Source: Sodiomyces alkalinus F11 (Eukaryota > Ascomycota > Sordariomycetes > Glomerellales > Plectosphaerellaceae). From it: DNA of 64,000 nt. Position 1 is the first letter of the stretch. The number at the start of each line of letters is the position of its first letter. Location of the stretch: NCBI RefSeq assembly GCF_003711515.1, contig NW_021167079.1, positions 2,768,946 through 2,832,945 of the forward strand, given 5' to 3'. Below are positions 22,717 to 34,600 of this stretch, in pieces. The notes under the pieces are model-generated. The model was not told the origin of the DNA, ran no database searches, and worked only from the letters and a program-made list of their open reading frames with translations. The translations under genes were made by a program, and so were the position numbers.

Positions 22717-24147
22717 TCACTTCACATAACTTCCGTGCTGTGCCGATTCGTCTTGTTGCGTCTGCGAATACAGGTGCGCATATTGCGGCGCCGGCGAGCT
22801 GGTCATCTCCCACGCCTGCGCGTTCGACCCCAGCTCCCCCGGCCGCTGGTATCCGCCCAGTTCGTTCACGGGCGGCACGGCGTTCAACTCACCGAGAGGC
22901 GTCGGTGACACGGGCATCATGGGCTGTTGCCAGGCCGCGGGGTGCTGGTTCTTCTGGTAGTTCTCCACGAAATTGTATGTCGGCTGGGTCCCATAGGCGT
23001 GGTATCCTTCTTCCGGAACAGCATGCCCGAGGTATGCGGGCTGGGCCCAGGGAGGAATTACCGTCCAGAGGCCGTCGGCCTTCTTGGCACCGAGGGCGAA
23101 GAGCATGGTGAGGATGATGAAAGTCCACACGCCAAGGAAGATGGCAGTGAGGAGGATGCCCCACATGGGACGTAGGACGTAGACGCCGGCGGGGTTGGAC
23201 CACAAGGCGGCTTCGACGAGCATGTAGAGACGGCCGAGGCACCAGAAAATGGCGGATGCCAGATAGATAGAACACGCCTATATGGTTGGAAAGGGGGAAA
23301 AAATTAGTCTCCTGCATTCGAGAATTCTGGGAGGATAGAAAAGAACCCCTAATAAGAATAAAAGAGGGGAAAAAAGAGAAAAAAGGAGGGGCCGGGGTTT
23401 TCGAGTTGCACTCACATAGCGCACATGCGGCGGGCTTTTCCGTGACTTAACCGTGATGCACACGGCCGCCACTACCACGGCCAAAGAAAGAACAAATAAG
23501 ATGCTGATGAAGGCTAGGTCTAGCCGGAGGAGGTCGTCCAGCAGAATATAGAGTTCAGGGACGGTGTACTGGTCGACGGCAGTGAAAACGCGGAGGAGGA
23601 TGCTAAACGTGGCCAGGGCCAAGGCCCAAAGCGGCACGGTGACGATGTAGGACACCTTCTTCGCCACTGTCGCCCTTCGACTGAGACTCCCGTCACGAGC
23701 GAGCGTGATTCCAAAGTGGAGATGAACGAGCACAAGGAAAATCAAGACGGAGGCGACATCGATGCTCAAGCGGGCGATGCTGCTCATGTATCTCCAGGGG
23801 TCGTTGAACGCGACGTAGTCTATCGCGTATAGTGCCCATGCCGCGGGGGTCAATAATGACCAGCTACAGAGCAAGAGTCCAAGACAAATTAGCCTATCAC
23901 TGTATTCCGGACCTGGAGATGTGGGTGCGGAAGAGAAGAGGACGGCGAGTCGGTGACAAAGAGGCACGTACAGTACGAAGAAGGGAAACGCGACGCGAAG
24001 CAGAATGAGCCATGTCCTCGCTGGGTCGCTATGCACTTTCGATACGACCAGAGAACAGACGAAGAGGGAAAACGAAGCGAGAGCCGTGAGACCGACAACC
24101 CCCGCGGCCGCCAAATAATAGATGCTAAACTCCACGAACCTCGACAT
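22717..24147 (-). CDS. fungal multi-pass membrane protein of unknown function
   Basis: Three exons, 394 aa: 24147-23972, 23863-23416 and 23277-22717, with donors GTACGT and GTGAGT and acceptors TGTAG and ATATAG. About seven hydrophobic segments are seen: YYLAAAGVVGLTALASFSLF, the WLILLRVAFPFFVL segment running over the first intron, IDVASVLIFLVLVHLHFGI, VTVPLWALALATFSILL, LAFISILFVLSLAVVVAAV, ASAIFWCLGRLYML and GILLTAIFLGVWTFIILTML. The tail of roughly 110 residues is soluble, rich in Pro, Gln, Tyr and Asn, with a GTQPTYNFVEN block. The topology resembles fungal 7TM hypothetical proteins with a cytosolic tail; a receptor-like role is conceivable but unproven. The 3' end lies 228 bp from the thioesterase stop. 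Confidence 0.82.
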
Positions 24148-27100
24148 GTTGCTCTCTTCATGAAAATGCAGTGGTGGCAGGACGGGGAAAGGAAAGAAGA
24201 GGGGATTTGTGATAACAAAGTCGGGGGATATGGGGTAGTTTTGTGTGTTTCCACCAGTTTGCCCACTTTGGCTGAGCGTGGACTGTCCGAATCTCCGCTC
24301 TTAGAAGATTCCTTCCTACCTTTAGATGGCGGCGTGTTCTCTGGACAAGGGTCCTGACATGCTTGGGAAGTTAACGGCCAGGGTGCCCCGGTCTGGGCAA
24401 GCGAAGCACAGCCTTACTGGGTTTGGGTGATTGGTTGATATAAGAGGCATTGGGCAGACTCGGAGAGGAATCAACCCGAATAAGCCTCAGAGCGGATGCT
24501 GGTTCATCCTCGGCTAGATTCTCTCGTACGAATAGATAATTACTCCGCGTGAGGAAAGAGGAAGGAAAAATGCAAAAATGAAAATATACCGACATACAAC
24601 TGTACTCCGTACTACCGTAGAATCTCCGACTCACTGTGGTGCGGCTCTTTGCAGTTTCATACGCCCTTGTCTGGTGCGTGACTGATGCCTCGGTCGACAG
24701 GAAGGGTTGTGGGAACCGTGATCGTCAGGCACGCATCGCATCTCGACCGCAACCCGTCAGTTTTACGCGCCGCAATACGTGAAACGTCCAGGGCGGCGTA
24801 AAAGGAGGCCGAGGGCGAGGGCAACGCCCCTGGCCCAGGTCATAGAGGCGATCTAGTGATTCGGCGAGACTTACATAAACCTGGACATCCGTTTCTTCGG
24901 CGGCCAGGAGACGTAGGTAAGGCCTAGAATGCTGATCCCTTGGAAGCATTGGCGCTGGGGATTAACGTACATGGTGAAGAAGCCAAAGGCAACTTCGTTC
25001 ACCAGACGGGAAAAATGGGGTTTCTGCGAGCGAATGGATTGGAAGACGGATTACCTTATGCCGTAGGCTGATAAAGTTCAAAGTACACTACAGTGGGGCT
25101 CCACAATAACATTGCGGCGTTGCCCTTCTCTGGGTAACAGCACCCAATGTGCTTCGTCCGTACTTTGTACCGATACTTACTGGGTACAGCGCCCGTTATA
25201 TACCTTAGGAGAGTACCTACCGTACCTTAGGTAAGGTATATAAGGCACAAGGTATACGCGTACAGTACCTGGAACGTACGCGAGAGGATCGTCAAAAGCA
25301 CCCAAGGAACGAAAACAGAGATTTGGCTTATGATGCTGGCGGAAAATACAGAAGAATATGCGATTATAAAGAGGCAGCGAGAGGGCAGCAAATATAGTGG
25401 AACTATGATATTTCTCGACGATTTAAATCCGTTCACGACGTCTTAAGTGACGGTCTCAGGACGGGCAACTCGGATTCGATTTTCAGTGTTCGGGACGGAC
25501 CGAGTTCCTCGCGGTTCCCCTTGACATAAAGCCGATCGTCCCTTTACAAATATGGACCACCAATCCACAGGCATTGCGACAGGATTGGCATTTTGTTTCA
25601 ATCAGAGGACACGTGGGACTACGGCGGTTAACCCGCGACTGTGTTTCATTCGTATCCGTGCATCGTTTACCTTTCGTGGATTCCTGTGTTCTGTCTCGAG
25701 TCGAAGGCTAGGTACACAAAGACACCAGGACCGCGCAGGCGGGTGGGTTCCTGAAGCACAGGGTCAACTTTGTTTCGACACTCAGGGTTCACAATGGACA
25801 TGGACCCCTATGCACTCGCTTTCCCCGAAGCAGGATTATGGCAATTCGGATTAGAAGCAAGTGGACATCCTGCCCGGAATAGGTGGCCATGGCCAGCGGG
25901 TGTTTGCAAATGTATTGATTGGCACTTCGTACTCCCATGTGCAAGGCCCATATGCTAGCTATGGTTGGGCAATTTCAGTGGGACAATGACGGAGAGACGA
26001 ATGAGGCAGTGAGAATGAGAGGGGACAAAAGAGGCCCTGCATCAGCTCTCTGCTGAACTCGACGTCATATTGCACGGAATTTCTGGGCGTTATCCACTAC
26101 CACTACGACTACAAGATGCACGGGCATCGACCAGACTCCAATGGCGGCAGTGGTACATGTCCAGCAAGCCAAACTGTCTGCTGAGCTGTAATAAAGACGA
26201 ACAAGAGATCAAACCGTCGGACACGAATGAAATGCCATCGGCAGGGCTTCGTAATGCTGTTCGGTCGGTTGGATTTTGATCAGTACCAACACTAGGTGCG
26301 TTACGGAGTGCCTATGGTGTACGAAGTTACAAATTCGAAACCCGATACACTAAGGTACATAGGTACGGGACACATATGGGGCGCAGCGCCGTCGAGGAGC
26401 CCCAACGGTTACTGTTCCATTTCTATCCGTACTTCGTAGTGTCGAGAAATGCCCAACGGACCGTCGAGCCCGGTCAAGGAGGCTTGAGCCGCTGCGGCTA
26501 CCACCATGACGATCGTGGGTTCGCAGGAAAATGAAACAGACGAATGACTAAAAGGGACCCCGCGAAGAGGAAAAAGAGGAAAAAAGAGAAAAAGGTTCTT
26601 GTCACAAAGAAAGGTCTGGTCACAGCGTCGGAAGAGCCCACGAATAGTGCGTAGGGAAGCGAGACAAGCGTGTTAGGCGGATGATGGTTGGAGCGAGATT
26701 ATAATATTTTGGGGCGTACTGTAGGAAGTACGACGTCAGTCAACCTGCCCTGGAACTTGGAAGAGCCCTCTAAGTTGCGTACCACTCTAAGGGACATTGC
26801 GGGGGAGGTGACTTAACAGCGAGCAATATGGGCTAAGGTAGGTAACAGATCCCTACCTTATGGCGCCCCTGCTCGTTGTACATAGGTGCTACGTAAGGTA
26901 TTCGGTCCCTCGCCCTTGCTACTTGGTCCTTGGTCCCTACCTCGAGTCGTTTCGTTTCTTTGATGCTCTAGTACAAAACTCTCTTTTACCAACCGACCAA
27001 CCCCTCCTCTCTTCCCTTTTTTTCTTTTTTTTTTTCTCCCTTTTCCAAATTGCTCTGTTCCTCTCTTTCGTTCTTGCTGGGTTTATTAAAGGACCACCCA

Positions 27101-27835
27101 GGTCTCCCTTACCCCTCTCCTCCCATCGACCTCTTCCACACTCCCGTCCTAAGACAAACCCGCAAGCTACGCAGTTGGTGGGCGACTAAAACCCATCACC
27201 GGATCATCTTGAAAGGGTCACAAGCAAGTGAAAAGCGAAGCTGATCACATTGCCTCGGCCCATTATCGACTTCGAAAAGGTGTCGGCATTTTTTTTAGTG
27301 TTTCGTCTCGTGGCTCCGAGTCTCCAACTTGCTCACGAGAGGGAAGTCACGAACCTATACCTGGCTCCTGGCTCTTTTCGGTTTCAACTTCCAGCTGGTT
27401 CCCTTTATGCCTTCACGTAAGGGTCCTCTGGAAAAAGAGAACCAAAAGATAACCTCGTCGAATCAGATCCCTGCTCAACGTCCAGACCCCACGGCTTGTC
27501 AGCTCGTACCCATACAAAGCCCCTAGATATACGGACAGCTCCACTTCTTCTCAGCCAGTTTGCGTCATCGCCTGCTTGGACCAGCTTGAACGTCCGACTT
27601 ACGATATCCCGATTACCGCCCCCCCCCTCGGCATCCACTACCGTTGACGACGACAAGAACACCATCAGATCTGTCGACCATCTCTTTTACTTCTATCTTT
27701 TCTTTACCTTTCCACTATATTCTGTGCTATATATTATCTCTTGGGTTCGTTTCACACGCATTTGGTTCGTCAAGTGATACGTTTTGATACCCTTCGATTC
27801 AATTTCTATTCGCATCAAACGTTTCTTCTCCCATA
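24148..27835. other. 3.7 kb intergenic region without recognisable gene
   Basis: Open frames on both strands are short and do not read as protein. TACCTTAGG-type motifs cluster at about 25200-25260, 26345-26367 and 26830-26866. The last kilobase is pyrimidine-rich (T-rich tract near 27015-27040), typical of a fungal promoter and leader for the gene at 27836; a long 5' untranslated leader with an intron is possible. Confidence 0.5.
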
Positions 27836-29640
27836 ATGGCGTCCAGGTGGGATCGTGATCGATTCGCCTACGAGCGGGATCGCTATCCTGATGACCGCCC
27901 ACCTCGTTTCGACGACAGAGACGATGACTACTATTCCCGCCCCCCTCCCCCAGCTCCCCGGGCTCCCAGGGAACGATCCGCCGAAAGCTACAGCCGAAGC
28001 TACCGGGGAAGCTTTGACGATGATTTTGTGCGCGACCGCCGTCACTACGATCCTGAGCCCCGTTATCCACCCAGACGTGAACCTGAGAGAGAATTCGACC
28101 GCCGCGTCGTCTTTGAGAAGGAGCGCGATGTAGATCTTCGCAGCCCCTCACCTCCGCCGGCCCGTCGTCCCAACGTTTTGCTTCGACGTCAGTCCTCACT
28201 TGACACTTTCGACCGCCGACCGCCCCCTCTGCACTTCCTCGAGAAGGACCACGTCCGTGAGGAGTACGGCCCGCCTGCTCGACGAGATGATTTTCGCCAC
28301 GAACGCGAAGATTATCGACGCGACCGAGAGGAATTCCGAGCGCCGCCCTATGTGCCAATCCCGCTGCCGCGGAGTCGGACCCGAGAGCCCCCTCCGAATC
28401 GCCGTCACTACGACGAGATCCAGGTGGCCGACCCGGGCCATTATGGCGATGAGGAGTTTCGCACCATGCCCATACCCATGCCCATGCCCATGCCCGAGCG
28501 TCTGAAGGAACGCGAGGTCTACCGGGATTCCCGTCGCAGGAGAGGTCGCGATCGCAGCCGCGAGTCTCGCACAACCCGCGCCTATTCGGCCAGTTCCCGC
28601 TCGTCCAGTACCTCGACCCGCTCGTCGAGTGCCAGTGGTGGCACCATGATTCGGAACGAGTATCCGAAGAAGGGCAAGACACGCATCCCTGCTCGTCTTG
28701 TTTCCAAGCGTGCCCTCATCGAACTGGGCTATCCTTATACTGAAGAGGTGCGGATATCGCCTTTTTGTTCCTTCTTCCCGAGCCTTTTCCCCGTCCTTCT
28801 TTCCAACGACTGACTAGTTTGATTGCCAGGGGAACACGGTTATTGTACTGAAGGCCTTGGGTCGAGAAAACATTGACGAGTTGCTCAAGCTGAGCGAGGA
28901 CTACAGAAAGAGTGAGTGACGAAACCCCTCACCTGGCCTTCTCTCTCTCCTTTCCCCACCCCACCTAGGTCCCCAGCCTTTCTCTCTGCTTCTCAGCACA
29001 CCTTCTACCCCTCCTACTCCTGCTGTGCAACAAACCCCGTGTACCCGTGCCACCCCACCCCTCGGGTCATGGACTCATGGCTAACAAAACGACACCAGCC
29101 GAACTGGAATTGGCCGCGGCCCGCTCAGCGGCAGGTAACATCATGGAGGAACGCCGCGAAGAAATCTTCACCGCCCCAGCTCCAGCACCCGCTCCTGTCG
29201 TCGTAGACGCCGCCCCTCCGGCAAACGTCGAAATCGTCAACAAGACCGTCATACGGGAACCTTCTCCTGCGCGCACCGTGACGTCCTACACCACCAGCGC
29301 CACGCCCACGACATACTACGAACCCTCGGACGACGTCTCCGTCGCTCCCGTAGCCGTGGTGCGCCATCGGTCGGCCTCACGCTCGCAGCGGGACATTCGC
29401 CGCGAGATCAAGGCGCTCGAGGAAGAGCTACGCGACACCAGGGTCGGCCGCCATCACCACGACTACAAAATTGGCAACCGGGACGCGGGTGCTCTCGTGA
29501 GGGCCGAGCGGCTGCCCGACGGCGCGCTCGTGCTCGAGCAGGAGAAGGTCGAAAAGGTCGAGGAAGGTTACCGTGGGACGCGGATCGAGAGGGACAGGAA
29601 AGGTAGGATGTCCATCAGCGTGCCCAAGTACTACCGATGA
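27836..29640 (+). CDS. Arg/Asp/Pro-rich protein with a conserved fungal domain (DUF8035-like)
   Basis: Three exons, 511 aa: 27836-28747, 28830-28911 and 29099-29640, donors GTGCGG and GTGAGT, acceptors GCCAG and ACCAG. The first 260 residues are low-complexity, dense in charged Arg/Asp/Glu pairs and Tyr/Pro, with a PMPMPMPMP run and an RS-like segment (SASSRSSSTSTRSSSAS). Then comes a conserved block, IPARLVSKRALIELGYPYTEE joined over the intron to GNTVIVLKALGRENIDELL, which I know from fungal proteins under a domain-of-unknown-function label (DUF8035, from memory). The C-terminal part has a short coiled coil (RDIRREIKALEEELRD) and a conserved end RMSISVPKYYR. The RS/RD-rich head suggests nucleic-acid or condensate association, but this is only inference. 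Confidence 0.88.
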
Positions 29641-30361
29641 GGTGCGCCCCGTTTGTGTTGTTCTTTTTTTTTTTTTCTTTCCTTTTTTTGCCGACAAAGC
29701 CTTCGTGCTGGGGAACAAATAAGTTGCTGATGCTCTTCTTGCAGGTCCTCCTCCTGCACTTATGCGGGCCATGTTGGCTACTCTCACTTAAGTCTCCGAC
29801 ATTCCGCTTGCTACAGCCGATTCTTCGCTTCTTGCTATGTTCTCTTCTTTTCTTTCCCTTCTTTTCGAGAACTTTTCCCGACTTTTTTTCTTCTTTTAAG
29901 GGCGACGTAACGAGTCAACAAGTTATTCGTGTCACGAATTCGATTGACCACTGCAATTGCTTTTTGTTCCTGGAAGACTACGATTTGAAACTTCTCCTTC
30001 CCAAAGTTTGGATCTCTGTGGGATAGTAAGAGCCCAGGGGCAAAGGGGATTGTGTCGAGATTTACTTCACGGATCAGTACGGGCAGGTAGGCGCATGGAG
30101 CAGGTTGATACTTTTACATGTACATGGAGAGACAAGAATTACCATTGGTTGACATAACTGCCCGTATAATAGGTACTTGTGTGTCTCTAAGTATGTCTGC
30201 TAGTACATCACTGGTACTATGATAGGTGATATGGAGCCTGAAGGGAGCCTGAAGACCCTGATGAGGATCTCCACGAGCCCCCTTGCCCACAAGCCAGGAC
30301 AACCAGCCGAGCGAGCACTTGACGGTGCGCTTGACGGTGCGCTTAATCTCCGAGTGCAGGC
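29641..30361. other. convergent 3' intergenic region
   Basis: Between the ends of the Arg-rich protein gene (+) and the lysozyme gene (-). T-rich tracts at about 29664-29690 and 29840-29900 fit 3' untranslated and polyadenylation sequence. A short duplication of CTTGACGGTGCG lies at about 30318-30341. No gene. Confidence 0.5.
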
Positions 30362-31152
30362 CTATCCGAGAGCGAGAGCCCTAAGACGGGACGCATCGCC
30401 GTTGAACCAGTTCGAGTCGCCGCCCTGGGGATACCGGTCGTTATACTGCCAAAAGGTGTAGAAGCCCCAGCCATTGGGCAGGGTGCCGACGGAGCTAGCG
30501 TAGCGGGCGACCCACAGCGGGCAGCGGTTGGCGAAGCGGTTGGAGTTGCCGGTGCACTGGGTCCACCAGTCGGTGGTGGTGTAGATGACGGGCCAGCGGG
30601 AGGTGAGGCGCTGGTAGGTGGCGACGAAGTCCTCGATCCAGTTGATCATGGCGGCGTGGGAGAGGCCGTAGCAGGTGGCGCCGTTGGGGTTGTACTCGAT
30701 GTCGAGCACGCCGGGGAGGGTGATGCCGTCGCGGGACCAGCCGCCGCCGTTTTGGGCGAAGAAGGTCGCCTGGGCGGCGCCGGTGGAGACGTGGGGGTGG
30801 GCGAAGTGGTAGGCGCCGCGGATGAAGCCGTTTTGGGTCGCGCCGGTGTATTGGCGGCTGAAGGCGGAGCTCCTGAAGGTCGTGCCCTCGGTGGCCTGGT
30901 GGTGTTGGTGGTATACTGTTAGTCTCTCCGTGAATGCAAGCGGTAGAACGGGCGGGACCTTGCCGGATGGCTGGATGGCTGCCAGGGGGTTTGTTCTTAA
31001 CATACCTTGATGTAGACAAAACGATCTCCGTTGGCATAGGCCCTGGCAAAGTCGGTGGTCGGCTGCCAGCCCGAGATGTCAAAGCCGTGGATTTGGGCGG
31101 CGGCGAGAGACGCCAGACTGGCCAGTCCCATCAAGGAGGTAAGAAGCTTCAT
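30362..31152 (-). CDS. secreted GH25 lysozyme (N,O-diacetylmuramidase, Chalaropsis type)
   Basis: Two exons, 226 aa: 31152-31006 and 30895-30362, with a 110-nt intron (donor GTATGT, acceptor CACCAG), phase 0. A signal peptide MKLLTSLMGLASLASLAAA precedes the mature start QIHGFDISGWQ, typical of Chalaropsis-type lysozymes. Glycoside hydrolase family 25 cleaves the beta-1,4 bond between N-acetylmuramic acid and N-acetylglucosamine of bacterial peptidoglycan. Active-site acids are visible: Asp at about 25 in GFDIS and the DIEYN pair at about Asp114/Glu116. Further family blocks are RGAYHFAHP, WPVIYTTTDWW and FWQYND near the end. The length matches the one-domain fungal enzymes. Likely use is bacterial antagonism or digestion outside the cell. 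The next gene on the same strand, the amine oxidase, lies 1.1 kb upstream. Confidence 0.94.
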
Positions 31153-32267
31153 GGCTGCGGTTTTGGATTTGAATCCTCTGATAGAAGTGTCTCAATGACT
31201 TGAGTTACGTTCTCTCCACCACAACAAGACGGGTTTCCAACCAGCCTTTTATACTTTTTCTGTTGGAAATGCATGGCGGAATCGGTCTCCCCGGTACCCT
31301 CCATTCGAGGAGCAGACGGGATTGCGTGCAGAGAACGAAGATCATGGTGTGCTTCTGCAAAAGACGGTTCGGCAAGACGATCATCACCTCCTATTCCGAC
31401 TCTAGCGTCAGGAAGTGACCTTCCCCAGAAGACAAGCAGCGGGAACGTGGGGTGTTCCGTGTTTCGGGCTATCTGTTTATTCAGTCTCCCGCACGTGTAA
31501 CCGTGTAACGTGTGGTGGTGAGGTCCTCATTCATTCCCACATTCCTCTTCGAGACAAAGATCGGCCCTTCGTGTGCCTGTAGTGTAGAGGACGACAATTG
31601 AATGGCCAAATGGGCTACGAGTTCGCCGCAGCCCCACGACCCGATTGCAGACGGAGAGGGTTGCTATGCACCTTATCGTCCCGGAATGTGGGCATGATGA
31701 CATTGTTCTTTTCAGAATGGTGGTGAGGCCGTCAGTGAGTTAGGTCTTACAGTCTTAGACCTACCGCTGTACGTAAGTGACCCCCAGCCAACCCACGTAG
31801 GATGCGGCAGGCGATGGATGGTAAGTTATGGAAAGCGTTTTGCATCACATGTAAACTTGTAAGATGGCGCAAACGAATATGCAGGACTGGGCCTCGGCAT
31901 CCTCCCTGGGAAGTAGACCTGTTGTCTCTTTCCTCTTCGAAAGCGAAAGGACGGGTTTGTTGTGTGGTGCCAGCCCATGCAACGTCCCCATTCTGCGGGA
32001 CGATCCGCTCAAATGCCGTCCATCCCGTTGCCAAGAGTCAAGACCGCCGGGGGTTGTGGCTAGCACAGAACAGAGTCGAGTCACACCATATCCTGAGCTT
32101 CAAAAGTATTCAAGTAATAATCATTGTAAAAGCTCGCTAAATACCAGTTCCCCCGGTGTTAGTTACATCGTCATTGTGTTCATTCTGACACTCAGCCCCT
32201 CATCAATGCGAAATCAATATCCCAGAAGCAACGGACCCCTAATCTTCGAGAAGGGCCAAATGCAGAA
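31153..32267. other. intergenic region, lysozyme promoter
   Basis: 1.1 kb upstream of the lysozyme start and downstream of the amine oxidase stop. No gene recognised. Confidence 0.5.
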
Positions 32268-34600
32268 TCAAGACCAATTCGTCCCATTGGAAGCATGCCC
32301 ATTCGCCGCCCCATTACTACCACAACAAGCGGCGGCGCCATTCGTCTCAAAGGCAAGCCGACTCATCCGATCCGTGGCATCAAGTGCTCCCGCACCTGCG
32401 GCCGCAACCTGGCTGGGGGTGCAAGCGTAGCTGGGCGGGACGTCGAGCACCGGGTTACTGAGGAAGAAGTTGCGCGGGCGCAAGAGCAGGGTGATGGGTT
32501 CGGCGGGCATGACGGGGAAATCTTCCGGGGCGGGGATGTGCGTTACGCCAAAGGTGTGCCAGAGGACGATGTCCTCGTCTTCCACCGACTCGGATCCGTC
32601 GCCGATCCACTCGGGGATGCCCTGGGACGGTTCGCCCGATGTTTGGGGGACATGGCGGCCTGCGGGCCAGAGCTGATCGTCGCGGTCTGCGAGAAGAAAG
32701 GTCAGGGGCAACGTTACGAGAGAAAAAAAACCCAGAAAAAAAAAATTCGACAGGTCAGCTAGGGCGATGGGAGAAGAAAAAGCACGTACACTTTGTGACA
32801 TAAACTGCGTGGCGCGCAAAGCCAGCTCGTTTCCACACGAGAGACCCCTCTTTGGGCAACAGACCCGGCACTTCGCGGCTGACGAGCTTGTAGCTGGCGG
32901 GCTTTCCGCTATAAGGGTGGATCTTGCTGGGGTTGACCATGTCCCAGGTCCGGCTGGTCGCACCGTTGTAGTCGGTCGCCGCGTTGCCGGTAGTGTCGAG
33001 TTTGGTACGCTTGGCGCCGAAGCCATTGCCGTAAAAGTTCTCGGCACTCCCCACGGGATGCTCGGAGGGCACGGCGTCGACGGCGAAGACTGTGTTCCGA
33101 GGTCCGTCGACGTTGGCGTCGATACGGAGACAGAAGAGGTGCTGGTGGTTATGGGCATTGACTCCGGGGTAGACTTGAGTGCCCCAGCCGTCGGTATCCT
33201 CGTCGGGGTTCAAGGCGTAAGTGTTGAGAATACCAGTGAGCTTGATATCGGGTTGAATGGTGCCGTCTTGCTATCATGTTATCAGTATGACGAGAAGGTA
33301 CGCGAGGGAAGAAAAGGGGGGGGAAGGGGAAGGGCGAAACATACGTGAAAGATCCACTGAATGGCGTACTCATAGTTGGCGGCGGTGAAGATTTGCTGAA
33401 TGATGAGCTTCCTCGCACGGGTGACGATGACCGAATCGTCCCTGAAGTCGGTATGCTTGAACAGAATGCCGGCATCTTCCTCATGGATACAGATGGCATT
33501 CTTGATGGTCCTGGTGCCGCCAGACCTGGTAGGAAATTCGGCGTCGAGGTAGTGAATGGCACCCTTGCAATCGCAGCCCAGGGACAGGCTGTTGGTCATG
33601 TAGCCAGCGCCATATTCGCCCAGATCGAAGGCGTGCTTCCTCTGGTGGGGGTGCTCCGGGTTGCCGTAGGGCACGACCATCTCGGCGAGGGACAGGCGGT
33701 AGAAGATGGGACGGACGGTGCCCTTGTCGTTGAAGGTGATGTTGTTGAGCACGATGCCCTCCCTGTAGTTGAAGCCGATGTGGAACTTCCACCTCTGCCA
33801 CTCGATTTCCCTGCCTGTGATTTGGAAAGAGACGCCGTCGGGCTGTGTGATGTGGATGGGCTTGATGTCCTGGCGGTAGCCCCCGGTTGCCTCGACGGCG
33901 GTCGGGTGGTAGTCGATGGGCTTGGTCTTGCTCAAGGGTCGCCTGACCTTCGGAATGTCTATGTGGATGACGGCCTGCTTTTCGACGTCGAAGATGGGAC
34001 AGAAATCGAGAGGGTATTGGTATTGGCACGTGTCGACGTCGGGGCGGTAATACATGAGGGCCTGCTGAAGACGGACTTGGGAGCCGAATCGCTCGTCGTA
34101 ACCGATGGTCCAGGGGTCGCAGTAGACCTTGTGCATCTCTTCTCGGGGGACACCGCTGAGCTCGCATTGTTCAATGACTTTGGGATCCTTGCGACAGATG
34201 TGTTCAACGGCGATGAGCTCTTCCATGGTGATCTAGACATTTTCGGTCAGTGATTCACTCATTTTGTTCCCCTCTTTAGGAGTTCCCATCTTACAATAGG
34301 CTGAAGACCGTTGAGCAGCTCCCACTTCGTGATCGTGCCCTCGGCCAGGTTTACGAGACCATCGTATACTTTTCCACCCTTGGCAATGGCCACTACTTCG
34401 GCCACACGGGTGGGTCGAGGCGCGGTGTCCGGGTTGGCGAGCCATGCGGTCATCTCGGCCTTGCGCGGCTCCAGGAGGGAAACGACGTTGAAGAAAAGCT
34501 CGCCATGGGCTTTGGTGACAATGGAAATAGCTTCCTCGATCTCGACTGTGCCGAGAGGATCGAAGGGGTGTGGCAGCGCCACATCCAAGGTGGACGGCAT
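32268..34600 (-). CDS. copper amine oxidase (primary-amine oxidase, topaquinone)
   Basis: Four exons, 697 aa: 34600-34295, 34232-33345, 33270-32790 and 32686-32268; donors GTAAGA, GTATGT and GTACGT, acceptors TCTAG, GATAG and CGCAG. It oxidatively deaminates primary amines to aldehyde, ammonia and hydrogen peroxide. The self-processing cofactor motif TAANYEY is intact, the topaquinone precursor being Tyr at about 389. The catalytic-base region FDLGEYGAGY is present, and AHNHQHLFCLRID supplies the His-X-His copper ligands at about 440 and 442. A third ligand is probably the His in GFARHAVYVT at about 552. N2/N3 domains precede the catalytic domain. No signal peptide is seen; fungal relatives are often peroxisomal or cytosolic. 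The C-terminal tail is Ala/Gly/Asn-rich with a CC pair and lacks an obvious SKL-type ending (it ends NWS). Confidence 0.96.
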
